The position numbers and the translations under genes are program-made. Shown piece by piece: positions 53,530 to 61,132 of a DNA stretch of 64,000 nucleotides. The notes beneath the pieces were generated by a model. It was not told the origin of the DNA. It ran no database searches and was given only the letters and a program-made list of their open reading frames with translations. The stretch comes from Kushneria aurantia DSM 21353. Lineage in GTDB: Bacteria > Pseudomonadota > Gammaproteobacteria > Pseudomonadales > Halomonadaceae. Location of the stretch: NCBI RefSeq assembly GCF_000382245.1, contig NZ_KB907866.1, positions 62,001 to 126,000 on the forward strand, written 5' to 3'. Position 1 is the first letter of the stretch. Every line of letters starts with the position of its first letter.

Positions 53530-54258
53530 TCAGTCCTCTTTGAGGATCTTGGGTGTATGGGTATAGCCGAGCACCAGAATGTCCCGGATCGCCGGTTTAT
53601 CACCGTTCGCCGGTGCGATCGGCGTGACGGAGTGCAGCACTTGCCGGTCGGCCCAATAGAGCGTGTCGAACAGTCCTTCCAGGCAGTGCTCAGCCTTCAC
53701 GCTCCGGTCGTTTTCATGAATGCGCGAAAGACCACCAACGGTGTTTTGTCGTTTGATAAGGTGGATTGCGCCGAAATCGATATCATCACGATGCACGCCT
53801 TCAGGTGTTGGCTCGCCCAGTTCGCTCTTCCGTCCGATAATCCGGAACATGTGGCAAGCGACGAGCCACCAATCGTCTTCCGGATAGTCGCTAGCCGGAA
53901 AGCACTTGAAGTCGTGCTTGATCAGCGTGCTGAGAACCGGATTTGATGTAATCGAGTCAGTTACCGGTGCGACCACCCGCTGGACGCCACCGGCATAGGC
54001 GTTGGTCTTTGCAGCCTGGAAATAGGGCTTTTGCTTCAGGAGGACGATACGTTCGGTGCTCGGTTGAAATGCATATCGCCCATAGCGCCGTTCGCGAAAC
54101 GTTGCTCCATCCTTGAGGTACTTGTCGACCTCCATGCTGTCCCATTCAGCGACGAATTTCTCAGCATGGGGAGCGAGTTCGTCGGGGATAGGCAGGGCGG
54201 AACCTTCAAAGAAGGCGCAGCCATCTTTACGAAGGTGATTTTGCGCTACGGTTTGCAT
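53530..54258 (-). CDS. 2OG-Fe(II) dioxygenase of the PF10014 (BsmA/IDO-type) family
   Basis: A 242-residue iron/2-oxoglutarate oxygenase. Seen: iron ligands H156 and D158 in EGVHRDDIDFGAIHLI, the distal H209 in DRQVLHSVTPI, and a 2-oxoglutarate-binding Arg at about 225 in IRDILVLGY. PF10014 members studied so far hydroxylate free L-amino acids, for example isoleucine, leucine or methionine. The start at 54258 is chosen for GGAGG eight bases upstream. It is the first gene of the operon with exporter, formyltransferase and argG homologue. The amino acid used is unknown. Confidence 0.85.
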   Translation of the reverse strand: MQTVAQNHLRKDGCAFFEGSALPIPDELAPHAEKFVAEWDSMEVDKYLKDGATFRERRYGRYAFQPSTERIVLLKQKPYFQAAKTNAYAGGVQRVVAPVTDSITSNPVLSTLIKHDFKCFPASDYPEDDWWLVACHMFRIIGRKSELGEPTPEGVHRDDIDFGAIHLIKRQNTVGGLSRIHENDRSVKAEHCLEGLFDTLYWADRQVLHSVTPIAPANGDKPAIRDILVLGYTHTPKILKED

Positions 54259-54360
54259 CGGCATATCCTCCATTCTCATTCGAGATGACAGGCGCAATTT
54301 CCCTTCCTTATCCCAGCGCATGTTGACCAGGGAGACGCAGTGATGCAGGCGGCACGACTG

Positions 54361-54460
54361 CACTTTGCCTAACAATAATTTGTTTTTATAATATAAAACT
54401 AACGATATTCTGAATAATGCCTTCTTTTCAAAATGAAGTCAAGTAATCTGGTGCTCGTGT
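54361..54460 (-). promoter_or_regulatory. AT-rich promoter region of the hydroxylase operon
   Basis: A strongly AT-rich stretch (for example TTTGTTTTTATAATATAAAA near 54380-54400) about 120 bases upstream of the hydroxylase start, unlike the rest of the window. On the minus strand it contains TATATT and TATTAT, which could serve as -10 elements. Exact promoter positions cannot be fixed by eye. Confidence 0.5.
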
Positions 54461-54479
54461 AAATCCAAAACAGAAATTT

Positions 54480-54504
54480 CCCCTCGGCATGACAGGCCGA
54501 GGGG
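54480..54504. terminator. Perfect 9-bp hairpin at the island edge
   Basis: Stem CCCCTCGGC / GCCGAGGGG with loop ATGACAG. It lies between the AT-rich promoter region and the transposase remnant and could isolate the operon from outside transcription. No T run on either strand. Confidence 0.5.
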
Positions 54505-54574
54505 CTCAGAGTGATGCCGAACCATCTCTTGTTCTCGCCGTTCGCCGCCAGGGAGGTGCTGCTGAATACGCGCA

Positions 54575-54800
54575 CTAACGCAGGGTTTCGACCGATAGCA
54601 CACGACCGTGACAGGCCCGCAGCTTCCCGCAGGCCTGGGTGGGGTTGAAATCGGCGCAGCGCTCTCGCTCCAGCGTCAGGACCGAGTGGCGGACAGCCTT
54701 GGTCACGGCGTTGCTTGGGCGCCGGCCGCGGCGACGTCCCGATAGCGGCGCACGAGACGCTTGATCTGCCGCGTGGTCAGGCCCGGTTTGCCCGAGGCGT
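54575..54800 (-). pseudogene. ISNCY-type transposase remnant
   Basis: Minus-strand fragments in two frames: GLTTRQIKRLVRRYRD, the HTH found at the start of ISNCY-type transposases, followed after a frameshift by ADFNPTQACGKLRACHGRVLSVETLR, which corresponds to the usual A-D-F-G-P-T-L-A-A-E-K-L block. The rest is gone. It marks a second old insertion bordering the 49-54 kb cluster. Confidence 0.6.
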
Positions 54801-55080
54801 CTAAGAGAGTGTTCGTGCCAAGTGGGTACCAGGCACTGAAATCATGTTTACCGGTTTCCCGAAAGCGCGCCGGGGGAGTGCTGGAGGCGGGCGAGTTCGA
54901 CGGTGTACATGCTGGACATGCTGTCGCGTGCGAGTCCTGGGCGATAGCCGGGACGGTTTGTAAGGGGTGGGGGGTACATGAGGCCCTCAATGTCTGCGAA
55001 TGCTGACATCGTCAGTACCGAACGCTGATCGTGCGAGATTTGTTTGTTGTAAACGACGGTGTTACGGCGGGAGGGCAGTA
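54801..55080. other. Non-coding sequence between the transposase remnant and the next gene
   Basis: No convincing gene. Contains more decayed sequence next to the transposase remnant. A plus-strand open frame (54761-55006) lacks a ribosome binding site and protein-like composition. Confidence 0.4.
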
Positions 55081-55104
55081 AAAGGGCCCGCGTGGGCGGG
55101 GCCT
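55081..55104 (-). terminator. Probable terminator of the minus-strand membrane protein gene
   Basis: On the minus strand GGCCCCGC and GCGGGCC pair with a one-base bulge and are followed by CTTTTAC. It begins about 20 bases after the stop at 55124. Confidence 0.5.
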
Positions 55105-55123
55105 GGTACCTGTTGGTGACGGT

Positions 55124-55666
55124 TTACTTTCCGCTAATGGCGGCCAGCAGTCTTCTGAGTACGCGAATGGCCGCAGCGTCGTCGCTGCCATTATTGGCGT
55201 TGGATTGGCTGCCGCCGCGCCTTTCTTCGTTGATGAAGTCGGTGGCGAAGCGCGCCAGAGTGATGAACATCAGCAGGGCAAAGAGGGACAGGGAGAAGAT
55301 GGGCAGCATGGGCAGGACATTCGACCAGGTGCCGGTGTCGGGAAAGGGGGTGGGCACCAGCTCTCGTATCGTGAAGGTGGCAATCAGCTTGTAAACCAGA
55401 AAGGTGGCGGTAGCTATCATGGCAGTCGTGACCAAGCTGAATACCACCATGAAGGTCAGGCCAGCCCACCGTCCCCATCTCCTGCGTGTAAGGTTTTCGT
55501 CTGTTGAATCATTCTGCAGTTTTTGACTGCGCTCTCGCTCTTTTGAGAAACGCTCGCCGGCCAACTGCTCACCTTCATCCACTCCATATGAATCTGGCCC
55601 CGAATTGGCATTTTCGGGGCCATCCTGATACTCCGGTTCCACTTTATACTCGTTGTCGTTCGCCAT
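55124..55666 (-). CDS. Two-helix membrane protein of unknown function (180 aa)
   Basis: Not recognised. Seen: a polar acidic N-terminal region (1-60), two transmembrane helices (about 66-97 and 118-143) joined by a short periplasmic or cytoplasmic loop with prolines, and a charged C-terminal tail. Its start codon shares a base with the stop of the upstream IrrE-type peptidase gene, so they are made together. It may be the membrane target or partner of that peptidase; this is inference from coupling only. Confidence 0.7.
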   Translation of the reverse strand: MANDNEYKVEPEYQDGPENANSGPDSYGVDEGEQLAGERFSKERERSQKLQNDSTDENLTRRRWGRWAGLTFMVVFSLVTTAMIATATFLVYKLIATFTIRELVPTPFPDTGTWSNVLPMLPIFSLSLFALLMFITLARFATDFINEERRGGSQSNANNGSDDAAAIRVLRRLLAAISGK

Positions 55667-55998
55667 CAGGCGATTCCGAGATTTTTCAGCCGATTGGAGA
55701 TCGCTGACGTCGAGACACCAAAGATACCCGCCAAGTGCCTGACGTCGGTCGCCGAGTGTGCATGCCTGCGTATCTCGGCTTCCGGCATCAGTAGCTCGGC
55801 CGCGAAGGCGTTGGCGCCGGTTTCCAATGGATCGCCGTAGGCATTGAAATTGGTATCTCTTCTGGGCTCTACGCCAGGCTGGACGTGGCCCATAAGTACG
55901 TGGCCCAGCTCATGTGCCATGGTGAAGCGACGACGATTTTGGTGTTCGTCGGCGAAGCACGACACAGCCGCTATACAGGATGACCTGCCAGAGAGCAT
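55666..55998 (-). CDS. ImmA/IrrE family metallo-endopeptidase, short form
   Basis: A 110-residue zinc peptidase of the ImmA/IrrE family, which in phages and Deinococcus cleaves a repressor to switch on mobile elements or stress genes. Seen: RRRFTMAHELGHVLMGH with the zinc motif HELGH (29-33), ANAFAAELLMP with the downstream Glu, and a C-terminal HTH-like end (LAGIFGVSTSAISNRLKNLG). It lacks the usual 40-50 N-terminal residues; a stop lies ten codons upstream of the ATG with matching sequence (GFDERQEYA) between, so the gene may be truncated. Confidence 0.78.
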   Translation of the reverse strand: MLSGRSSCIAAVSCFADEHQNRRRFTMAHELGHVLMGHVQPGVEPRRDTNFNAYGDPLETGANAFAAELLMPEAEIRRHAHSATDVRHLAGIFGVSTSAISNRLKNLGIA

Positions 55999-56075
55999 GG
56001 CGTACTCTTGCCTTTCGTCAAAACCCTACTGAACCGGCAGCCGACGGTTGAAATCTTCCAACGCAAGAGAATGTC

Positions 56076-56612
56076 ATGAAAAGAGCGATTACCTTCCTGC
56101 TGCTGGCGTCATCCCTGCTGGCCGCGACGGCCTGGGCGTCATCCGTCGCCGACCGTCGCGCCGAGATTGAAGCCGGTAGCGATCTTGGCATGAGCGCCGA
56201 AACCTTCGTGACCCGCTTCAATGATCTGATGGCCGAGTCGGAGCTGCCGTATCAGGCACAGGGCGAGCTGCAGAATCTGGACGGGCCACAGGGCACTTTC
56301 AGTGAAACCTTCAGCGACAACATGGGGCTGCTGGGCTCGGTAAAGCCCGAGTCGCAGCTCGTTAACGGGCTGGTGTTTTTCGGACGCGAGAGTGAATCCG
56401 GCGAGTCCGGCGCGCGTATCCAGGCGGTGGCCGCCAGGGTTCTTGCGGCCAGCAGTGATGATCTGTCCGTCGACGATGCCATGGGCATGGTGCTGGTGCT
56501 GAACCAGGCCTGGAGTGGCACGCCGGTTTCACAGACGCAGGATGGCATCGAGTACGGTTTCTCCCGCGATCCGCTGATGGGCAATATGTATACCGTGACC
56601 GCCGTGGAATAA
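56076..56612 (+). CDS. Exported protein of unknown function (178 aa)
   Basis: Not recognised. Seen: a Sec signal peptide (MKRAITFLLLASSLLAATAWAS, cleavage about residue 22), no Cys for lipidation, and a mature part of mixed helices and strands with FVTRFNDLMAESELPYQ and VVxQAWSGTP-like segments (MGMVLVLNQAWSGTPV). Probably periplasmic. Native composition; single gene between a divergent peptidase unit and a convergent DUF1415 gene. Confidence 0.72.
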   Translation: MKRAITFLLLASSLLAATAWASSVADRRAEIEAGSDLGMSAETFVTRFNDLMAESELPYQAQGELQNLDGPQGTFSETFSDNMGLLGSVKPESQLVNGLVFFGRESESGESGARIQAVAARVLAASSDDLSVDDAMGMVLVLNQAWSGTPVSQTQDGIEYGFSRDPLMGNMYTVTAVE

Positions 56613-56650
56613 GTGCGCGGTGACGTCCCGGGACGCGGGTTAGCCGAGCT

Positions 56651-57208
56651 TCAGCGATGATCGCTGATGGTGGCCAGCGTCTCACGGCACCAGTCGGCGC
56701 CCCGGGCTCTGAGAAACTCGGCGTTGCGCTGTGGAATACGTTCGGGATGCGGGAAGTGGGCCAGGGCGGCTTCGATGCCTGTTTCACGCAGCAGATGCAG
56801 CATCGGCCAGGGGGCGCGGTTGCTGTAGTCCGCCGCGTCTTCACCCTGTCGGTCGGCGCGACTGTCAGCGAAAAGATAGTCGGGGTGGAAGCTGGCGAGC
56901 TGATAGATACCCTCGTAGCCCGAGACCGACAGCCAGCTTTCGGCGCTGTCGACCAGGCCGAGATAGCGCATGAAGTCCTCCGCGCCGGAGGTCACAATCA
57001 GCAGGGTGGTCGCGGTGGTGTCGCACTCGTCGAGATGGCGACACTCTTCGGCCAGCCGTTCAAGCAGGGTAGCGGTGTTGGTGCCGTCGATGCAGCAGTA
57101 GCGCACACGCTGGCGGTCGAATTCGAAAGCGGCGAAGGGGCACAGGTTGTGGGCGATAACCCACTCCCTGAGCCAGCGGCGGGTAATGGCGATCGGATCG
57201 GAGATCAT
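56651..57208 (-). CDS. DUF1415 family protein
   Basis: A 185-residue DUF1415 protein: TRRWLREWVIAHNLCPFAAFEF near the start, LLIVTSGAEDFMRYLGLVD in the middle, GYEGIYQLASFHPDYLFAD and NRAPWPMLHLLRE near the end. Widespread in proteobacteria, function unknown. The ATG at 57208 is preferred to a GTG at 57235; neither has a strong ribosome binding site. Confidence 0.85.
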   Translation of the reverse strand: MISDPIAITRRWLREWVIAHNLCPFAAFEFDRQRVRYCCIDGTNTATLLERLAEECRHLDECDTTATTLLIVTSGAEDFMRYLGLVDSAESWLSVSGYEGIYQLASFHPDYLFADSRADRQGEDAADYSNRAPWPMLHLLRETGIEAALAHFPHPERIPQRNAEFLRARGADWCRETLATISDHR

Positions 57209-57279
57209 GAGTTTCGGCTCGGCAGTGTCAGGCACAATGGCGACAGAATACGCTTGCCGGCCATCCGCGTCTGCCGTCC

Positions 57280-57594
57280 TTAAAGCGCTTCGCCTTCCAG
57301 CGTAATCGGCATGCGGTCGTCGGCGGTCGACGCACCGGAGCCCATCATCTCGTCGTGAGCGACGCTGTGACGGAAGAAAAGCGGCATGTCGCGGGTAACG
57401 CCCATATCGCGCAGCAGTGTCTTGGCGGCGTTGAGAGATCGCTGCCTGAGCAGACTGCCATCCTCGCTGAGCAGCACTTCAGACTCGCCTTCGACGCTGG
57501 GACGAACGAGGTAGATATCGCCCTCCATCGCTTCGATAACGATCTCGTCGACGGCGCCGTCATGCATCTTTTCAGTGAATTCTGCCAGTTTCAT
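57280..57594 (-). CDS. DUF6482-like small protein (104 aa)
   Basis: A 104-residue cytoplasmic protein: VDEIVIEAMEGDIYLVRPSVEG, then LLSEDGSLLRQRSLNAAKTLLRDMGV and FFRHSVAHDEMMG. This layout matches small proteins now grouped as DUF6482, found mainly in Halomonadaceae and pseudomonads. Function unknown. GGAGAGGC lies upstream of the ATG. It is divergent from the CsbD-like gene. Confidence 0.72.
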   Translation of the reverse strand: MKLAEFTEKMHDGAVDEIVIEAMEGDIYLVRPSVEGESEVLLSEDGSLLRQRSLNAAKTLLRDMGVTRDMPLFFRHSVAHDEMMGSGASTADDRMPITLEGEAL

Positions 57595-57710
57595 TGAGCC
57601 TCTCCGTGGCCATGTTGAACATGAAGTCGAGTTGGTGGAATGTTGACCTGGATCAATATAGTGGTTTTGCGGTCATCGCGCAGTGCTACGGGCGTTTGCG
57701 GGGCGAGCGG

Positions 57711-57717
57711 CTATAAT
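57711..57717 (+). promoter_or_regulatory. Possible stress-type -10 box of the CsbD-like gene
   Basis: CTATAAT at 57711-57717, about 42 bases before the start of the CsbD-like gene, fits the extended -10 element of stationary-phase sigma factor promoters. No good -35 box is visible, which also fits. Not proven. Confidence 0.35.
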
Positions 57718-57758
57718 TCGGTCGGGTACCGGTGGTGAATCCAGGGAGAGGTAGCGCC

Positions 57759-57956
57759 ATGAGTGACGACCATAAAAGCCCGCCGCTTGAAGATCTCAAG
57801 GGCAAGCTCAAAGAGGGGTGGGGCGAGTTTGCCGACAACGAGTCGCTCGCCGAGGAGGGCGAGATTCAACAGCTGGCGGCAAAGCTCGAAAAGCAACAGG
57901 GTCTTGAACCGGAAGAGGCGATGCGCCGGGCCCGCGAGCAGGTTCTGAATCGCTGA
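57759..57956 (+). CDS. CsbD-like small stress protein (65 aa)
   Basis: A 65-residue hydrophilic protein: LKGKLKEGWGEFADNESLAEEGE then an acidic helical end. The K-G-K-x-K-E-x-W-G pattern is that of CsbD family proteins, which are induced by general stress in many bacteria and have no known activity. AGGGAGAGG lies ten bases before the ATG at 57759. Probably under stationary-phase or osmotic control. Confidence 0.75.
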   Translation: MSDDHKSPPLEDLKGKLKEGWGEFADNESLAEEGEIQQLAAKLEKQQGLEPEEAMRRAREQVLNR

Positions 57957-57976
57957 GTCTTTTTTTTAACTCTCTT

Positions 57977-58435
57977 TCAGCGCCTCTGCAGCTGCGCATC
58001 GCGATCACCGTAAAGCGGCTGATAGTTGTCATCGACAGGCCGCATGGTGCTGTTCTGCGCCATACGGAAGTAGCGCCGTGAGAACTCCTCGCCTCGCGGT
58101 GCCGGGCGCAGCACATAGATCGACCCCTCACCGGAGACCTGCGGACCACTGATCACTCGCCATTCGCCCTTGATGTCGTGGGTCTCTCCATCGTCTGGAC
58201 CGCCGCGTCGCGTCTCGGTCAGTGTGAAGGGCCCGCCCTGGCTGTCGTGGCGAAAGTCCATGACAAGGCGTGCATCGATCGCCTCGCAGTTGTTGCACGG
58301 CAGAGTGCCAGCGAAAACCTGATGAGTACCTGAGCTCTGCATGTTGTTTTGCGACGGCGCTCGCTCACCGTCGCAGCCTGCCAGTACAAGGCTTGCCAGC
58401 ATGAGTGGTGCGATCAGGTTGTTACTTGACTGCAT
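57977..58435 (-). CDS. NlpE-like lipoprotein
   Basis: A 152-residue lipoprotein. Seen: the lipobox LVLAGC with C21, and AGTLPCNNCEAIDARLVMDF, the C-x-x-C segment of the NlpE N-terminal domain. NlpE is an outer-membrane lipoprotein that signals copper and surface stress to the Cpx system in enterics. Only the N-terminal domain is present. No cpx genes are nearby. Confidence 0.8.
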   Translation of the reverse strand: MQSSNNLIAPLMLASLVLAGCDGERAPSQNNMQSSGTHQVFAGTLPCNNCEAIDARLVMDFRHDSQGGPFTLTETRRGGPDDGETHDIKGEWRVISGPQVSGEGSIYVLRPAPRGEEFSRRYFRMAQNSTMRPVDDNYQPLYGDRDAQLQRR

Positions 58436-58564
58436 TGAGACAGCTCCATGCGGCAGGAGAAGCAGAAGGGACGGCGGCAGATATCGAAGTCCCCATTATA
58501 AGCCTTGCGCCAGGCGGCCAGCGATAGTGCCCAAAACGCCCGGCCCGAAACGGCGTCGGTATTT

Positions 58565-59041
58565 TCAGTCGCTGTCGGACTGCCCCCGGCGCACCCGTGG
58601 CGGCTGCGCCGGCCACTCCTCGACGTCGGCGCCCATTTCGATCAGCGGCAGTATCTCGTAGAGAAACTCCAGTGAGTGTTTGAGGCCGCACTCCCAGACG
58701 ATGACCGCGCGCCAGCCCAGTTCATTGAGGGCCTTGAGCTGACGTCGGTCGCGGGCCACGTTGCCCTCCAGCTTGTCACGCCAGAACTGCCTGCGGGTTG
58801 CCGGGGAAGTGGCATAGAAACATCCAGCGTGGCGGTGCCAGAAGCAGCCATGCACATAGATGGCGCAGCGAAAGCGTGGCAGAACCAGATCGGGGGTGCC
58901 CGGTAAATCACGTCGGTGCAGGCGAAAGCGATAGCCACAGGCGTGCAGATAACGCCTTACCGTCAATTCCGGGTGTGTATTGCGTCCCTGTATGCCCGAC
59001 ATCATGCGCGAGCGGGTAGCGTTGTCGACGACGTCGGCCAA
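58565..59041 (-). CDS. vsr: Very short patch repair endonuclease
   Basis: A 158-residue Vsr, which nicks DNA 5' of the T in T:G mismatches that arise by deamination of methylcytosine. Seen: the N-terminal R-S-x-M-M-S-G-I-Q-G-R-N-T, catalytic D51 in PGTPDLVLP, and the metal/active-site segment YVHGCFWHRHAGC. It usually pairs with a cytosine methyltransferase (dcm), but none is adjacent. Gene stands alone. Confidence 0.93.
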   Translation of the reverse strand: MADVVDNATRSRMMSGIQGRNTHPELTVRRYLHACGYRFRLHRRDLPGTPDLVLPRFRCAIYVHGCFWHRHAGCFYATSPATRRQFWRDKLEGNVARDRRQLKALNELGWRAVIVWECGLKHSLEFLYEILPLIEMGADVEEWPAQPPRVRRGQSDSD

Positions 59042-59108
59042 GGCGATCTCTCGGGTATAACAGTGTCAGGATAGTGTAGGAGATCGCCGTTTTGTCGCCA
59101 GTCGCGTG

Positions 59109-59726
59109 TCAGGCGATCAGGCTGGGTACCCAGACCACCGGGATGTGAGCATGAATTGTCAGCTCATCGGGATGGCAGCTCTGTTCCGGTACTTCCGGGC
59201 TTTTTTCGCTGAAAAGTTCCAGCAGGGTGCTACGTCCCTGTCTTATGCGACGAATCAGCAGACGACTGTGCCGCTCCAGCAAATAAAGACCACTATTTTC
59301 AAAATTTTGGCAGCGTCTTGCGAGCAGGAAGCTGCCGCTGCTGCAGTAATCGAACTCCGTAGAGGCGCCGGCAGCGAGAAGAAAGCTGTCCGGTGTCAGT
59401 GGTTGGGTGGGGAACAAGCTGGTGGGGAGCCAGGCCGCCACACCGTTGCTTGTATTGAGCGAGTCAGGTGAGCCGTTCAGCGTGTAGATCGGCAGGCTGG
59501 ATGCTCCGTTGAGTGTCGATTCCTGCTGATTGCCGAGCAGATACTGGATATCACAGCGTAACGCTCGCGACAGCGGTTCGAGCCGTGAGTGGCCCACTCT
59601 TTTGATCGTGCCGTTTTCCCAGTAGGAGATGGTGACGTCCGAAACGCCGACCTGTCTTGCCAGTTCGGCCTTGCTCAAGCCACAGGCTTCACGCCGTTCG
59701 CGAATGCGTCTGCCCAGATCTTTCAT
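59109..59726 (-). CDS. Xre-family transcriptional regulator
   Basis: A 205-residue regulator: an N-terminal Cro/C1-type HTH (MKDLGRRIRERREACGLSKAELARQVGVSDVTISYWENG, 1-39) and a C-terminal region of beta type that resembles the effector half of phage-type repressors but without a recognisable peptidase Ser/Lys pair. The start ATG at 59726 is preferred to an upstream GTG. The AT-rich 170 bases in front should hold its promoter and possibly operators. It could regulate itself or the lrgAB genes facing the same way. Confidence 0.8.
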   Translation of the reverse strand: MKDLGRRIRERREACGLSKAELARQVGVSDVTISYWENGTIKRVGHSRLEPLSRALRCDIQYLLGNQQESTLNGASSLPIYTLNGSPDSLNTSNGVAAWLPTSLFPTQPLTPDSFLLAAGASTEFDYCSSGSFLLARRCQNFENSGLYLLERHSRLLIRRIRQGRSTLLELFSEKSPEVPEQSCHPDELTIHAHIPVVWVPSLIA

Positions 59727-59898
59727 TGGTTGCCTCACGGCGATGCTGCTTCTGGCCGTTTATTAAGTGAGTATTCAAGGTCGGTGAGTTTGTCATCAAA
59801 TGAAATCTGCGACCAGCGGGTGACAGCATGGTTTTTGTATTGAATTGTTAATCTTTCATAAAAGTAAGATTATGACTTTGCAGGATTTTTTGTCATCG

Positions 59899-60612
59899 TT
59901 AGTGCAGCCAGCCGGCCAGCAGGGGCAGTGCCACGGCGCTGAGTGCGCCATTGAGGCCCATGGCCAGGCTGGCCAACGCTCCTGCCTGCGGGTCGAGTGT
60001 GAATGCGCGCGCCGTGCCCAGGCCATGGCCGTTGAGGCCAAGCGCGAACCCCATGACGCCAGGCTCACGGCAGTTGAGAAGGCGCGCCAGTACGGGAATA
60101 ACCGAGGCCGCCAGAATGCCGGTGACGGTGACCACGCCGGCGGTCAGCGCTGGATAGCCGCCCAGACCTTCGCTGATGCCCACGGCGATGGGCGTGGTCA
60201 CGGCTTTGGGCGCCAGCGATGCCAGCAGGTCGGGGGAGAGCCCCAGCGCCCATGCGATCGCAAGCGTTGCGCCGCAGGCGCTGACCGATCCCACTATCAG
60301 GCTGACCATAATGGGGATCAGCAGTCGCCGAATGTGCTGGAACTGCTCGAAGAGCGGAATGGCAAGCCCCACGGTGGCCGGTCCCAGCAGCAGTGTCAGC
60401 CAGTGTGCCGCGCTATAGTAGCTGCTGTAGGAGAGCGGCAGTAGAAAGATCATCAGCGCCAGCATCAGGCTGCCGGTCAACATCGGTGGCGCCCAGGCAG
60501 GATAGTGCATGGCGCGATGCAGCGACCCCGCCAGCATATAGGCGATGAGAGTAATGACGATTGCCAGCGCCGGACCATGGATCAGCGCATCGAGCGGTGA
60601 GGCAGCTTCCAT
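59899..60612 (-). CDS. lrgB: LrgB family membrane protein
   Basis: A 237-residue membrane protein of the LrgB/CidB/YohK family. Seen: YSSYYSAAHWLTLLLGPATVGLAIPLFEQF and PKAVTTPIAVGISEGLGGYPALTAGVVTVTGI, the family signatures. Works with LrgA in control of murein hydrolase release or, as now seen in several bacteria, transport of pyruvate or other small carboxylates. The start overlaps the lrgA stop by one base (TAATG). Confidence 0.88.
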   Translation of the reverse strand: MEAASPLDALIHGPALAIVITLIAYMLAGSLHRAMHYPAWAPPMLTGSLMLALMIFLLPLSYSSYYSAAHWLTLLLGPATVGLAIPLFEQFQHIRRLLIPIMVSLIVGSVSACGATLAIAWALGLSPDLLASLAPKAVTTPIAVGISEGLGGYPALTAGVVTVTGILAASVIPVLARLLNCREPGVMGFALGLNGHGLGTARAFTLDPQAGALASLAMGLNGALSAVALPLLAGWLH

Positions 60613-61016
60613 TATGGTTTCGGCGAGCGCTGTGAGTGCGCTTCGCGGCGGTACTGCCAGCGCAGCAGGGCGTTCATGGTCAAAAGGGTGATCACGCTGC
60701 TGATCAGGGTGCCGCCGATGATGGCCAGCAGCAGGCGCGGCCAGTTGTTTTCCAGCACCGGGCCGAGAAAGAAAAGGCCGGCGGCGCTGGGCAGAATCAG
60801 CAGGGTGAAGTGCCGAATCAGCTGTTTCGCGGCGCGCGCCATGGAACCCGAGCTGCGCCCCCGCATCAGCAGGATCACGAACAGCAGCAGCATGCCCACC
60901 ACACTGCCCACTATCGGAATGCCCAGTGTGGCCTGCGCAAGATTGCCGATAATCACGAAGATCATCAGCCACATGAAACCCTTGAGCATCTTGCGGTTGT
61001 CTCCCCGTTGAGTCAT
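60612..61016 (-). CDS. lrgA: LrgA/CidA family membrane protein
   Basis: A 134-residue protein with four helices, of the holin-like CidA/LrgA group. Seen: LGIPIVGSVVGMLLLFVILL and ILPSAAGLFFLGPVLENNWPRLLLAIIGGT. Upstream partner of lrgB in a two-gene operon. A LytTR-type or LysR-type regulator often found beside it is absent. Confidence 0.87.
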   Translation of the reverse strand: MTQRGDNRKMLKGFMWLMIFVIIGNLAQATLGIPIVGSVVGMLLLFVILLMRGRSSGSMARAAKQLIRHFTLLILPSAAGLFFLGPVLENNWPRLLLAIIGGTLISSVITLLTMNALLRWQYRREAHSQRSPKP

Positions 61017-61132
61017 ATAGAGGGCACCACTTTATCGCATTGGCCGTTCAGCCAATAATAGGTGCACGCATTACGCACCCCGGCCGAGACGCGGCAGGCG
61101 CGCGTGTCATACCGTCAGACAGAGAGGATTAC

